A stretch of DNA of 58,808 nt from Endomicrobiaceae bacterium (GTDB lineage: Bacteria; Elusimicrobiota; Endomicrobiia; Endomicrobiales; Endomicrobiaceae). Below the pieces are notes generated by a model. The model had not been told where the DNA came from. It saw nothing but the letters and a program-made list of their open reading frames with translations, and did no database searches. Below are positions 44,428 to 55,600 of the stretch, piece after piece. The first letter of the stretch is position 1; every line of letters starts with the position of its first letter. The position numbers were made by a program, and so were the translations under genes. Location of the stretch: the NCBI GenBank assembly GCA_028690485.1, contig JAQVBD010000005.1, forward strand, positions 6,165-64,972. Direction: 5' to 3'.

Positions 44428-45332
44428 GAAAAAAAATATTATTAGTCGTAATGTGCCTCGTTTTATTGATTCAACCCATTTTTGCTAGCGGGTCTGGGAC
44501 TACAGTATTCCAAGTTTTACAAATTCCTATGACAGCTTATGAAGCTTCTTTAGCAAACAATTATATTTCAGATATATCATCTTCTGTTACAAATCCATCA
44601 ATCATTCCTTTTGCATCAAGATCATTAATATTAACACATGCAGTCTACTTAGAAGATACCAGCTACAGTGTAGCTGGATTTAATCTTCCTCTTAATGAAA
44701 AATCCGGTTTAAATATATCATGTACTTATTTTGATTTAGGAACAATGAAAAGAACATTAGATGATGGTGCAGGCGGATATATAGAACAAGGCAACTTTGG
44801 TGCTAATGATAAAGCATTAAATATTTCTTACGGAATAAAACTTAACGAAATTTTTTCAGCAGGACTTTCTGCTAAATATATTAAACAAACCATAGATGAT
44901 GTCTCATATGAAGGTTATGCGGGACATTTAAGCGGATTATATTTTGCTAATGAGTCTTTATTTTTTGGCATGGGTATAAATAATTTTGGACCACAGGTTG
45001 CCGGATATAATTTGCCAACAAACTTATATTTTTCATGTTCTGATAATGTAAATGAAAATACAACCGTGATAGCTCAATTAGATGGATATTATAATGACGA
45101 TATATATGAATTAAAATTAGCAACTGAAGTAAATCTGGAAGAAATTTTATTTTTTAGAATTGGTTATAAAATACCATTAAAAAAAGAAATCGAAGATTTC
45201 ACATATGAATTTGTTTCGAATTTAACTGCCGGTATTGGTTTTAAATTTGATTTTTTATCTGTAGATTATGCTTGGTTACCATCTGGTGATTTAGGAAATA
45301 CTCATATGTTTTCTGTATTAGTTAAATTTTAA
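44424..45332 (+). CDS. PorV/PorQ-like outer-membrane protein
   Basis: A signal peptide ending near FASGSGTTVFQVLQIPMTAYEAS leads into a barrel of about 14 strands, ending in Phe (FSVLVKF). The opening FQVLQIP...A..ASLANNY......T.NPS and the late block GIGFKFDFLSVDYAWLPSGDLGNTH are the PorV/PorQ (UPF0164) signature. PorV shuttles type IX secretion cargo in Bacteroidota, and similar proteins occur in other phyla. It lies directly before two proteases with sorting-type C-termini, which supports that role. No other type IX components are in view. Confidence 0.8.
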   Translation: MRKKILLVVMCLVLLIQPIFASGSGTTVFQVLQIPMTAYEASLANNYISDISSSVTNPSIIPFASRSLILTHAVYLEDTSYSVAGFNLPLNEKSGLNISCTYFDLGTMKRTLDDGAGGYIEQGNFGANDKALNISYGIKLNEIFSAGLSAKYIKQTIDDVSYEGYAGHLSGLYFANESLFFGMGINNFGPQVAGYNLPTNLYFSCSDNVNENTTVIAQLDGYYNDDIYELKLATEVNLEEILFFRIGYKIPLKKEIEDFTYEFVSNLTAGIGFKFDFLSVDYAWLPSGDLGNTHMFSVLVKF

Positions 45333-45347
45333 TTTGAGAGAACAATA

Positions 45348-47870
45348 ATGAATAGAATAAAAAAATATATTTGTTTTTGCTTTATTTGTATCACTTTTTT
45401 GTGTTTTACAAACAACCTTTTTGCTGTCCCGGCAAATCCTAACCCAATCAAAATCACACAACCTGACGGAACAAATATAACAATTCAAGCAAGAGGTGAT
45501 GAATTTTATCATTGGGATGAAACTTCCGAGGGTTACACCATATTAAAAGATACAGAAACAAAATTTTGGACTTATGCACAGAAAAATCAAGATGGAAGTT
45601 TGCTACCTTCAAGTTATATTGTTGGTAAAGTTTCTGCAATATCAACAGGGTTACATAAATCATTAAAAGATGATATTAAATTAAATGCTGCCCAAACAAA
45701 AATCAGCGCATTGAATACATATTCACAAAAAACATATCAAAAAATATCACAACAACTATCAAGCCAAAACAAAACAGTATCTTCTATAGGAACAAAGAAA
45801 AATTTAGTTATTCTTGTTGAATTTAGTGATTTAGGTTTCAGAGATAACAAACCATTTAGTTCATCTTCAACCGACAATGAAATTAGAGCGGAATATGATA
45901 AATTATTCAATACTACTAATTATACAGAAGATGGAGCGGTTGGTTCAGTTAAAGATTTTTTCAATGAAGTATCTTATGGAGCACTTACTATGGAATCAGT
46001 TATATCTCCTATAGTAAAACTTGATTCCAGCTATGTTGAATACGGAGAAAGTTCAAGTGCAACAAAAACTTCAAGAGATATGGTAAAAGAAGCTTTGGCA
46101 AAACTTGAAGCTGCCGGGTACGATTTTAAAGCAATTTGGCCATCTTCAGATGAGCCGGAAGGTTTAACTTTCATACATGCTGGGGGCGGAGCGGAATATG
46201 CAGGAAATGATTCGGCTTATATATGGTCACATAAATGGTCATTAGCAACTCCTGTCATATATGATGGTATTACATTCAGTTTATTTCATACTGAACCTGC
46301 CAGAAGAGGTTGGGATATTGCTGCTTCAACACAAGGTTTAACAAGAATAGGTGTTATATGTCATGAATCTACTCATTTTTTTGGTATGCCTGATTTATAC
46401 GATTATACATATACAAGTGAAGGATTAGGTAAATTTTGTTTAATGTCAGGCGGAAGCTGGAATGCTTCTGATTCTAATAACGCAGGCAACTGTCCGGCTC
46501 ATCCATCCGCATGGATAAAATATCAACTTGGTTGGATTGTCCCAAAAACTCCTAAAGCAGGCACAAATACAATAGGAACATCTGCGACATCAAGTGTTGC
46601 TTTTTATAAATTAACTGGAGAATATTTTAGTGCCAGTGAATATTTTTTAATGGAAAACAGACAAAGTGTTGGTTTTGATAAATATATTCCGGGAACTACA
46701 AGAGGTATCTTAATTTATCATGTAGACGAAACACAATCTGATAATAATGATAGAACTCATTATCTAGTTGATTTGGAAGAAGCTGATGGAACAGCCGTAT
46801 GGACTAATGATCATTTAGCAAATGATACAAACAGTGGCTTAGATTCAGATTACTATAGAAATAATACAGTAACTGTTTTTAATGACAGTTGCTCATCCTC
46901 TCCTAATAGTAAAAGTTATTCATACCAGTCATCAAGTATAGATATTTCTCAAATTTCTGCAAGTAACGCTGTAATGTCATTTGTTGCACCAGAACAACCA
47001 AACTATACAAATTTTATTGAATACTTAACAGATACAAAAGGAGTTAAATTCTTAAATTTGGTAATGAAATATTCACCGGAAAAAACAAAAACAGAATTGT
47101 TGTTATTAGATACAACTGAACAAGCAAATATAAATAAATATTTTACATTTACAACTTCTGGAGCACTGGAAGCTGACAATATGTATAATATTTATGATGC
47201 TTATAATAATAATTTATCAATTTATGATATACAAAAAACTCAGACAGGTCTAGTTTCGGCATCACAAGCAAATTTAATTAATAAGCTAAATTATGATCTA
47301 AAAAACTCATCTCAAAGTTTTACTTCTGTCGGCAATATTAGTACAAATAATAATCCTCCAACTGAAGAAGATACATCAACTGCAATCAATAACAAGCGTT
47401 TTACAGGCACCGAAGCAATTACAAATATAGCAACGTATTCTGAGGAATTAGGTTATTTATTTCCTAAATTATCAGATATGTATTCTGGTGAAGGATATGA
47501 TATTATTGAAGTTATTTCTACAATGAATATATCACAGTATACAAATTATGTTTATATACAAGGTGAAGCAGTAATTTATCATGATTTATCAAATGTTGTA
47601 TTTTTCCCTAATCCTGCAAGAAATGGACAAATTAATATTATCAAATTACCTTCAAATTCAAGTACTTTAGATATACAAATTTATACGATAACTGGGAAAA
47701 TAGTTAAAACTTTTAATATATCAGATACACAATTAAATGGAGACGGTTCAAGAAGTTTAAAATGGAATTGCAAAAATCAAGGCGGAGATAATGTCGCTCC
47801 AGGTGTATATTTAATTATGATTAAAACATCTTCCGATAAAAAAATATCAAAAATTGCAATTATAAGATAG
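45348..47870 (+). CDS. Secreted M6-family metalloprotease with type IX sorting-like C-terminus (copy A)
   Basis: It has a signal peptide (about 1-28, to NNLFAVPANP) and a propeptide-like stretch. The zinc site CHESTHFFGMPDLYDYTYTSEGLGKFCLMSGGSWN begins at H339, E340 and H343, as in immune-inhibitor-A type proteases. A further about 150-residue region (MKYSPEKTKTELLLLDTTEQ) has no name I know. The last about 90 residues are a FlgD/sorting domain (FFPNPARNGQINII, YTITGKIV, WNCKNQGG, GVYLIMIKT, SKIAIIR). It likely leaves the cell and degrades protein. Copy B follows 62 bases later. Confidence 0.88.
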   Translation: MNRIKKYICFCFICITFLCFTNNLFAVPANPNPIKITQPDGTNITIQARGDEFYHWDETSEGYTILKDTETKFWTYAQKNQDGSLLPSSYIVGKVSAISTGLHKSLKDDIKLNAAQTKISALNTYSQKTYQKISQQLSSQNKTVSSIGTKKNLVILVEFSDLGFRDNKPFSSSSTDNEIRAEYDKLFNTTNYTEDGAVGSVKDFFNEVSYGALTMESVISPIVKLDSSYVEYGESSSATKTSRDMVKEALAKLEAAGYDFKAIWPSSDEPEGLTFIHAGGGAEYAGNDSAYIWSHKWSLATPVIYDGITFSLFHTEPARRGWDIAASTQGLTRIGVICHESTHFFGMPDLYDYTYTSEGLGKFCLMSGGSWNASDSNNAGNCPAHPSAWIKYQLGWIVPKTPKAGTNTIGTSATSSVAFYKLTGEYFSASEYFLMENRQSVGFDKYIPGTTRGILIYHVDETQSDNNDRTHYLVDLEEADGTAVWTNDHLANDTNSGLDSDYYRNNTVTVFNDSCSSSPNSKSYSYQSSSIDISQISASNAVMSFVAPEQPNYTNFIEYLTDTKGVKFLNLVMKYSPEKTKTELLLLDTTEQANINKYFTFTTSGALEADNMYNIYDAYNNNLSIYDIQKTQTGLVSASQANLINKLNYDLKNSSQSFTSVGNISTNNNPPTEEDTSTAINNKRFTGTEAITNIATYSEELGYLFPKLSDMYSGEGYDIIEVISTMNISQYTNYVYIQGEAVIYHDLSNVVFFPNPARNGQINIIKLPSNSSTLDIQIYTITGKIVKTFNISDTQLNGDGSRSLKWNCKNQGGDNVAPGVYLIMIKTSSDKKISKIAIIR

Positions 47871-47949
47871 TAACAATATATAAATCAAAATACTTTTTAG
47901 TATATATTTTAATTTATATATCAGTTAAATTTTGATAAAATTGCAAATA

Positions 47950-50427
47950 ATGAATAAGATTATTGTTGTATTATTGTTTGTACTCGGAATGGTTATTTTA
48001 TTTAAAGATAGAATTTTTGCTATTTCTGCAAGTCCTGATCCAATTGAAATTACACAACCTGATGGAACAAAAATAAAAATAAAAATAAAGGGTGATGAAT
48101 TCTATCATTGGTTTGAAGATAATGATGGATATACCATATTAAAAGATACAGAAACAAAATCATGGGTTTATGCTATAAAAAATAATAATTCTTATTTAGA
48201 AAAGTCTGATAAAATAGTTGGCAAAATACAACCTTCTTCTCTTGGAATACAAAAATCAATGAAAGATAATTCTGTAATAAATAATTCAATCCAAAAAATA
48301 AAAAAATACACATTATCAACTTCAAAAATCACCACTTCATCTATACAAAAAACATTACCGTCAACCGGAACTATAAAAAATTTGGTAATCTTAGTAGAAT
48401 TCAGTGACAAAAGTATGGAATTTTCTCAAACTGAAATTTATAATTTATTTAATAAAACAAATTATACAACTGATGGAGCCGTAGGATCTGTTAAAGATTT
48501 TTTTAATGAAATTTCATATAACTCCTTAAATGTTGAATCTATAGTTACAGATATTGTTACTCTTGATAATGGATATGCCTATTATGGTGCAAATGACTCA
48601 CATGGTGATGATATAAGACCAAGAGAAATGGTAAAAGAAGCTTTATCAAAACTTAATAGTCAGGGTTTTGATTTTACACAAGCAGATTCCGATGGAGATG
48701 GATGGGTTGATATGTTAACAGTTTTACATTCTGGTTGTGGGGAAGAAGCATCCTCTGATACAAATAATATCTGGTCACACAGATGGGAAATACAAACTAC
48801 TTTTACTACTCATGATAATATTAAGTTAAAAGAATACATGACCGTTCCTGAAAGACGAGGAAGCGAAAGTTCCACAATTGGTATTATTAGAATAGGGGTA
48901 ATTTGCCATGAATTAACACATTTACTTTATATGCCTGATTTAGCAATATATGTACCGGATTTATATGATACTTCTTACAATAGTAATGGTCTTGGAAAAT
49001 TTTGTTTAATGGCCAGCGGAAGCTGGAACGGATCTTCTGGCAACAGGCCTGCTCACCCATGTGCTTGGATTAAATACAGACTTGGATGGATTAACACTCA
49101 AACTCCTCAATCCGGAACAAATACAATAGGACCATCGGCTACATCCAATACTGCCTTTTATAAACTTACCGGAGACTCTTTTAGTGCCAGTGAATATTTT
49201 TTAATAGAAAACAGACAAAGTATTGGCTTTGATATAGGACTACCTGGAACTTTAAGAGGTCTTTTAATTTACCACATTGATGAAACACAGTCTGATAATG
49301 ATGACAGGACTCATTATCTAGTTGATTTGGAAGAAGCTGATGGCAGTTCAATATGGACTAATGATCATTTAGCAAATAATATCAATAAAGGATTAGATTC
49401 TGATTATTATAGAAATAATACAGTAGCTGTTTTTAATGACAGTTGTTCATCCTCTCCTAATAGTAAAAGTTATTCATACAAGTCATCAAATATAGATATT
49501 TCTCAAATTTCTGCAAGTGCTGCAACAATGTCTTTTGTTACTCCTGAAGAAGAAAATTATGAAAATTTTATTAATGCTTTAACAGATGATAAAGGTCTTA
49601 AATTTTTAAATTTGATAATGAAATATTCTCCGGAAAAAACAAAAACAGAATTGCTATTATTAAATACAACTGAACAAGCAAATATAAATAAATATTTTAC
49701 GTTTACAACTTCTGGAGCCAGCCAAGCTGATCAAATGGCAGATGTATATTATGGTTATATTGATAATGGAATTATTTATGATATATCAAAAAACCAGACA
49801 GGTATAGTTTCTTCAGATCAGGCAAATTTAATTAATAAATCAAATGCTAATCTTTCGAATTCTTTACAAACAATTAAAACCATCGGCAATATTAGTGACA
49901 AGGATAATCCTCCAACCGAACAAGACACAACAACAGCAATTACAAACAAAAGATTTACAGGCACAGAAGCTATTGAAAACATAAAAATAGATATTACAAA
50001 TTTGGGTTATTTATTACCTGAATTTTCAGATATGTATTCTGGTGAAGGATACAATATTATTGAAATAACTCCTGATATAGATTTATCAATTTATCCAAAT
50101 TATGTTTATATCAAAGGAGATGAGAGCATTTCTTTTGATAATCTATCTAAAATTGTTGCTTTTCCCAATCCATCAAGAAATGGAGAAATCACTTTTATAA
50201 ATTTACCTACAAATACAACAAAACTTGATACACGAATTTTTACAATTACATCTCAACCTGTGAAAAGTTTTACAATAAATGATACGGAATTTATTTCTAA
50301 TGGGAATAGAAAATTAAAATGGGATTGCCGAAATTACAATGGAGATAGTGTCGCTCAAGGAATATATTTTGTAATGTTTAAGACGGAAGCTGATAAAAAA
50401 ATAATAAAAATCGCAATTATAAGGTAA
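47950..50427 (+). CDS. Secreted M6-family metalloprotease with type IX sorting-like C-terminus (copy B)
   Basis: It is a paralogue of copy A along its entire length. The zinc motif is HELTH (H320-H324). The following conserved Gly is Tyr, and PDL is repeated (MPDLAIYVPDLYD), which may alter the active-site loop. Before it, DSDGDGWVDMLTVLHSG looks like a calcium loop that copy A has lost (WPSSDEPEGLTFIHAG). The C-terminal sorting domain ends IKIAIIR. The start is placed at the ATG before NKIIVVLLFVLGMVILF, since the upstream TTG adds only six residues. Codon use equals that of neighbours, so duplication here is local. Confidence 0.87.
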   Translation: MNKIIVVLLFVLGMVILFKDRIFAISASPDPIEITQPDGTKIKIKIKGDEFYHWFEDNDGYTILKDTETKSWVYAIKNNNSYLEKSDKIVGKIQPSSLGIQKSMKDNSVINNSIQKIKKYTLSTSKITTSSIQKTLPSTGTIKNLVILVEFSDKSMEFSQTEIYNLFNKTNYTTDGAVGSVKDFFNEISYNSLNVESIVTDIVTLDNGYAYYGANDSHGDDIRPREMVKEALSKLNSQGFDFTQADSDGDGWVDMLTVLHSGCGEEASSDTNNIWSHRWEIQTTFTTHDNIKLKEYMTVPERRGSESSTIGIIRIGVICHELTHLLYMPDLAIYVPDLYDTSYNSNGLGKFCLMASGSWNGSSGNRPAHPCAWIKYRLGWINTQTPQSGTNTIGPSATSNTAFYKLTGDSFSASEYFLIENRQSIGFDIGLPGTLRGLLIYHIDETQSDNDDRTHYLVDLEEADGSSIWTNDHLANNINKGLDSDYYRNNTVAVFNDSCSSSPNSKSYSYKSSNIDISQISASAATMSFVTPEEENYENFINALTDDKGLKFLNLIMKYSPEKTKTELLLLNTTEQANINKYFTFTTSGASQADQMADVYYGYIDNGIIYDISKNQTGIVSSDQANLINKSNANLSNSLQTIKTIGNISDKDNPPTEQDTTTAITNKRFTGTEAIENIKIDITNLGYLLPEFSDMYSGEGYNIIEITPDIDLSIYPNYVYIKGDESISFDNLSKIVAFPNPSRNGEITFINLPTNTTKLDTRIFTITSQPVKSFTINDTEFISNGNRKLKWDCRNYNGDSVAQGIYFVMFKTEADKKIIKIAIIR

Positions 50428-50432
50428 CATAA

Positions 50433-52001
50433 ATGTTAAAAATTTCAAATACAAAAATAATTTTTATAGTAATAGCAATTTGGTATGCAGTAGGTAATTT
50501 TATATGGTGGCAAATTAATACTCCTATTATACCATATGATATAGCAGCCAGACATTTTTTGGACATTTTTACTGAAGGATACTTATTTTATAATGCTCCA
50601 CTTTTAACATACATAATGAGATTTATGTTCTATATATTTGGCAAAGAATATTTTGATTTAATAATAATATTTATAAACTATATTTTCTTTTTAATCCCAT
50701 TATATTTTATTTATAAAATAGGCACAGAATTAAAAGATAAAGAAACCGGAAATATTGCAATGATATTATTTGCAATGGTACCAGCAATATATGGAATGAG
50801 CCGACAATATGGTCATCAAGACTATCATATAATAGCGGCAATAGCATTTAATATTTATTGTTTGATTAAGACAGACCATTTTAAAAATTTAAAATGGTCA
50901 ATAATATATGGAATATCTATAGGTTTAGGATTAATGATAAAAGACACATTCATTTCTTATTTTTTCCCGCCTTTTATAATTATATTAATACAAAGTTTCA
51001 GACAAAATTTTAAAGTATCTAACATAATAAACATACTATTATCAATATCGGGTGCCTGCTTAATATCGGGATGGCATTATTTCAGGTTTTTAATATTCAG
51101 AAAACTTCTTAATGAACCAATAACAGATCCTGGAGCCCCTGTATTTTCATTTGAGAGTTTGAGAGTAATGACCGTAGGCTTATGGGAAGAATTACTTTCT
51201 CCACCTATATTTTTATTATTTTTGGCGGGACTGATATGGTTCATTATAAAATATAAAAACGATTATAAATATCCATTTATTTTATGCATGCTTTTTCCAT
51301 GGACAGTAATAATGTTAATGTCTCAACAAAAATATGCAGAATTTGGAGCAGGCTTTATACCAATAATAATATTAATTATTGCATTAAGTTCATCTTATAT
51401 TAACAAAAAATCAGTAAAAAAAATGATATTGGGTTTAACAATTATTATAGGAATGTTGCAATATATAGATTTTTCATATGGAATAGACACAAAATTATTT
51501 AATAATAGTTTTACTTATAAAAATCATAAAATAAATTACTACAATAAGAAAAATACAGCTATAATTTATTATGACAATAGTAAAGATATTCTGGCTATAA
51601 AAATTTCAAACTATTTAAAAACGAATTATCCTAATGCAACTATTTTAATTAAAGAATTCAGGGAAGACACTCTCGATTACTTATCTTTTATCTCATGGAT
51701 GTTATTAAACAATTCTAATGTTTACTATGATGATCTATTTGACTTTCCACCTGTTAATAACATTAATATTGTTATGTATTCTCATATGGGAATAAGTGCT
51801 GATGAACTTATAGCATCGCGGATAGGATATCTTTGTACAACTTTTCAAAAAAACATTAATTACAGTAACAGAAAATTTCTTATGAAGCAATTGAAATTTT
51901 TAAAAGAAAGAGAAAAAGAAATAAATAATAATTTCTATCAAGTGAACTCTTTTAACTTTAAAAATGAATTTAAAAGAATTATAATTTTAGCCAGAAAATA
52001 A
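50433..52001 (+). CDS. Membrane glycosyltransferase (GT-C, PMT/ArnT-like)
   Basis: The protein has a hydrophobic N-terminal two-thirds with about 10-11 helices, and the helix-1 loop contains DIAARHFLDI, similar to the catalytic Asp region of dolichyl- or undecaprenyl-phosphate sugar transferases. The last about 170 residues are soluble and extracytoplasmic (TAIIYYDNSKDILAIKISNYLKTN). The 522 residues suit a family member that moves a lipid-linked sugar onto a surface polymer or protein. The acceptor is unknown. The gene follows copy B of the protease by five bases, so glycosylation of the secreted protease is conceivable. Confidence 0.75.
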   Translation: MLKISNTKIIFIVIAIWYAVGNFIWWQINTPIIPYDIAARHFLDIFTEGYLFYNAPLLTYIMRFMFYIFGKEYFDLIIIFINYIFFLIPLYFIYKIGTELKDKETGNIAMILFAMVPAIYGMSRQYGHQDYHIIAAIAFNIYCLIKTDHFKNLKWSIIYGISIGLGLMIKDTFISYFFPPFIIILIQSFRQNFKVSNIINILLSISGACLISGWHYFRFLIFRKLLNEPITDPGAPVFSFESLRVMTVGLWEELLSPPIFLLFLAGLIWFIIKYKNDYKYPFILCMLFPWTVIMLMSQQKYAEFGAGFIPIIILIIALSSSYINKKSVKKMILGLTIIIGMLQYIDFSYGIDTKLFNNSFTYKNHKINYYNKKNTAIIYYDNSKDILAIKISNYLKTNYPNATILIKEFREDTLDYLSFISWMLLNNSNVYYDDLFDFPPVNNINIVMYSHMGISADELIASRIGYLCTTFQKNINYSNRKFLMKQLKFLKEREKEINNNFYQVNSFNFKNEFKRIIILARK

Positions 52002-52013
52002 CTGTAAATTATT

Positions 52014-52583
52014 TTACCATTTGTTGTTATGTATCTTTGAAGGATTGTATTTTTGTTTAGGCATTTCATTGCCTAAAGGATAACCTATAGGAACAACACT
52101 TAACGGAATTATATTTTTAGGTATTATTAACAATCTTTGTATTCCTTTAACTCTTTCATCCTGAGGATAAATGCCACACCAAACAGCTCCCAACCCAAGA
52201 GATTCAGCAGCTAAAAGAATATTTTCTGTTACAGCAGAACAATCCTGAACCCAATAAGATTCACTTACATCAACATTCCCGCAAACAATAATTGCAACTG
52301 AAGCGTTTTTTACAGGTAAAGCATATGGCAATATTTTTGCAATATCTTCTAACTTTTTTTTATCACTTATTACTATAAATTCCCAAGGCTGTTTATTCAT
52401 TGCACTTGGTGCTGACATCCCTGCTTTAATTATGGTATCAATTTTATCTTGTTCAACTTTTTGAGCAGTGTATTTTCTTACACTCTTCCTGTTTAAAATA
52501 TTATTAATAACAACATTATTATCAGCATAAATTGTTGAACAAATAAGCATAAAAAAACAAATAAATGATATTATTTTTGACAT
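52014..52583 (-). CDS. Nitroreductase family protein with N-terminal signal peptide
   Basis: The nitroreductase fold is seen in NRKSVRKYTAQKVEQDKID, SAPSAMNKQPWEFIVI and ESLGLGAVWCGIYP, the FMN-binding pieces. The 189 residues are of family length. Unlike typical members it opens with a hydrophobic stretch, MSKIISFICFFMLICSTIYADNN, that looks like a cleavable signal. This implies an FMN enzyme located outside the cytoplasm. Its flavin would have to be exported or inserted there. It converges with the glycosyltransferase gene and lies downstream of carB. Confidence 0.85.
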   Translation of the reverse strand: MSKIISFICFFMLICSTIYADNNVVINNILNRKSVRKYTAQKVEQDKIDTIIKAGMSAPSAMNKQPWEFIVISDKKKLEDIAKILPYALPVKNASVAIIVCGNVDVSESYWVQDCSAVTENILLAAESLGLGAVWCGIYPQDERVKGIQRLLIIPKNIIPLSVVPIGYPLGNEMPKQKYNPSKIHNNKW

Positions 52584-52627
52584 TATTAATCTCCTACAAA
52601 TACCTTAATTTATCAATTGAATATATT

Positions 52628-55600
52628 TTACAAATTTATGCAATGAGATTTTTGCAATTTTTCGTAATCGTCGAAAGCTTTTAAATAAGCCATAACTTTT
52701 TCAGTATTAGTTAAAATTGAACATCCACATTTTATAGCTGTTTTTCTGATTTCAGCATTATCTTTTCTATCAGTTAAATCAAAATTTTTATGTATATTTA
52801 TTACAAAATCAACTTTACCGTCTTTTATAATATCAACAGCTCTCGGACTATCGTTCCAATGTACAACATTAACATTATAGCCTCTTTCTTTTAAATATTT
52901 AGCTGTTCCTGTTGTTGCATACACAGGGACATTTAATCTGTATAAGCTATCAATAACTTCCATAAATTTCAATTTATCTTTTTCTCTGCCGGAACTTAAC
53001 AATACACCTTTTTTAGGTTTTTTAATCTGTGTTGCTTCAAATGACAAAATCATTGCTTGGTTAAAACTACTGCCAAGACACCCTACTTCCCCTGTAGATC
53101 CCATTTCAACACCAGTTACAGGATCAGCACCGTCAAGTCTCTGATAACTAAACATAGAAGCTTTTATACCGACAAAAGGTATTTCACTTTCATCAATAAC
53201 AATCTTTTTAATTTTTTCTTTATTCATTACTTTACAAGATATTTCTGCAAGATTTTTCCCGGATACTTTTGAAATAAAAGGGAATGATCTGGATGCTCTG
53301 GAATTACATTCTATAACTTTAACATCGTTGTCTTTTGCAATAAATTGTATATTGAAAGGTCCATTAAGATTTAACCCTTTTGCTATTTTTCTAACAATAT
53401 CTTTTATTGCATTAACTGTTTTAACATAAAGTTTTTCCGGCGGAAAAACTAAAGTAGCATCTCCGCTATGAACACCTGCATTTTCAACATGTTCGCTGAC
53501 AAGTGATATTATCACTTCGCCATCTTTTGCTACACCATCACATTCAACTTCTTTTGCATCAAGGATAAATTTAGATATAACAACAGGATAATCATCAGAA
53601 ATATCTTTTGTAAGTGACAAGAAATAATCTAAGCTCGTATCATCATTTGCAACATTCATCAATGTTCCTGACAAAACAAAACTAGGCCTTATTAAAACAG
53701 GATATCCTATTCTCTTAATAAACTCATCTATTTCATGTCTTGAAGTTGCAGATATCCATTCCGGTTGATCTATTCCTAATTTATCAAGTAATGTTGAAAA
53801 TTTATTTCTATCTTCTGCCATATCAACAGTTTTTGCGCTATGTCCTAAAATTTTAACTTTAGCTTCGCTTAACGGCTGAATTAAATTATTTGGATTTTGA
53901 CCGCCCATTGAAGCGATAACACCTTTAGGCTTTTCGATATCTACTATATCTAAAACTCTTTCAAAAGACAATTCTTCAAAATACAATCTGTTAGATGTAG
54001 AAAAATCAGTTGACACTGTTTCCGGATTACAATTTATAATAACACTGTCTGACCTTTTACCTTTAAAATATTTACTTGTCATAACAGAACACCAGTCAAA
54101 CTCTAAACTGCTACCTATACGATAACTGCCACTGCCAAGAGTTATAATGCTGGAATTCTTCTTAGTCAAAGTAATATCGTTATGTTGCCCGTCATAAGAC
54201 AAATAAAGATAATTAGAACCTGTTGGATATTCTGCTGAAGTTGTATCTATCTGTTTTACTACAGGAACAACATTTAATTTTTTTCTTAATTTTCTTACTT
54301 GTAAAGATAATGTTTTAATTTGTTTTTGATTATATTTTGTTTTTGGATCTTTTACACTTAAGAAAAATTTTACTAACTGATAATCTGAAAATCCTAACGA
54401 TTTTAATTTCCTTAAATATCCCTTATCCAAAGTTTTAAATGCTTCATATACATTTTTAGTCTTTGTTTTTGCTAGTATTGCTGTTACTTCATTTTCTGTA
54501 TCTGCTAATGTTTGGACATGAGTTAAAAACCATTTTGAAATCTTAGACAATTCCGCAATTTTTTCTAAAGTATATCCTCTTTTGAAAGCTTCATATATAG
54601 CAAATAGTCGTAAATTTGTAGGATTTTCGATTTCATACTCTAAAGCTTCTTTTGAAGCATCTTTAAATACACCGGTTGTAATGCCTTCTTCATTTTCGTT
54701 AACCATCCTGATAGCTTTTTGTGTTATTTCACAAAAGTTTCTACCGATAGCCATAACTTCACCAACAGATTTCATTTGTGTCCCAAGCAATTTGGAAACA
54801 CCTGTAAATTTTGTTAAATCCCATCTAGGAACTTTTAATGTTACATAATCTAATGATGGTTCAAAAAAAGCTGAAGTTGTTGTTGTTACAGGATTTTTAA
54901 GTTCAAGTAAATCAAAACCGGATACAACTTTTGCTGCAATATAAGCTATCGGATAACCAGTCGCTTTTGAAGCAAGTGCCGAAGATCTTGAAAGTCTTGC
55001 ATTTATTTCTATAACATAAAATTCATATTTATATGGACTTAATGCAAACTGCACATTACATTCACCAACTACACCTATACTATGTACTATTTTTATAGCA
55101 GTATCTCTAAGCATGTTATTTTCAATATTATCAATAGTTTGACAAGGAGCTATAACAATAGAATCACCTGTGTGTATCCCCATAGGGTCAAAATTTTCCA
55201 TATTACAAATTGTAATACAGTTACCTTGCCTATCCCTCATTACTTCATATTCAATTTCTTTCCAACCATGTAAAGATTTTTCTATCAAAATTTGTGGTAC
55301 AGACATGAGTGCAGACTGTGCAAGATTTTTTAGTGTTTCCGGATCTTTAGCAAGACCACTGCCTAAACCACCCAACGCAAAAGCAGATCTTGTAATAACT
55401 GGATAACCTATTTCTTCAGCAACCTTTAAAGCATCTTTAACGGTTGAAACAGCTTTACTTGCAGGAATAGGAACATTTATTTCCTGCATTCTCTTTGCAA
55501 ATAAATCTCTATTTTCAGAAACTTCTAAAGCTTCTACTGAAGTTCCTAAAACTTCGACACCATATTTTTTAAGTACACCTGATTTTTCAAGTTCAATAAC

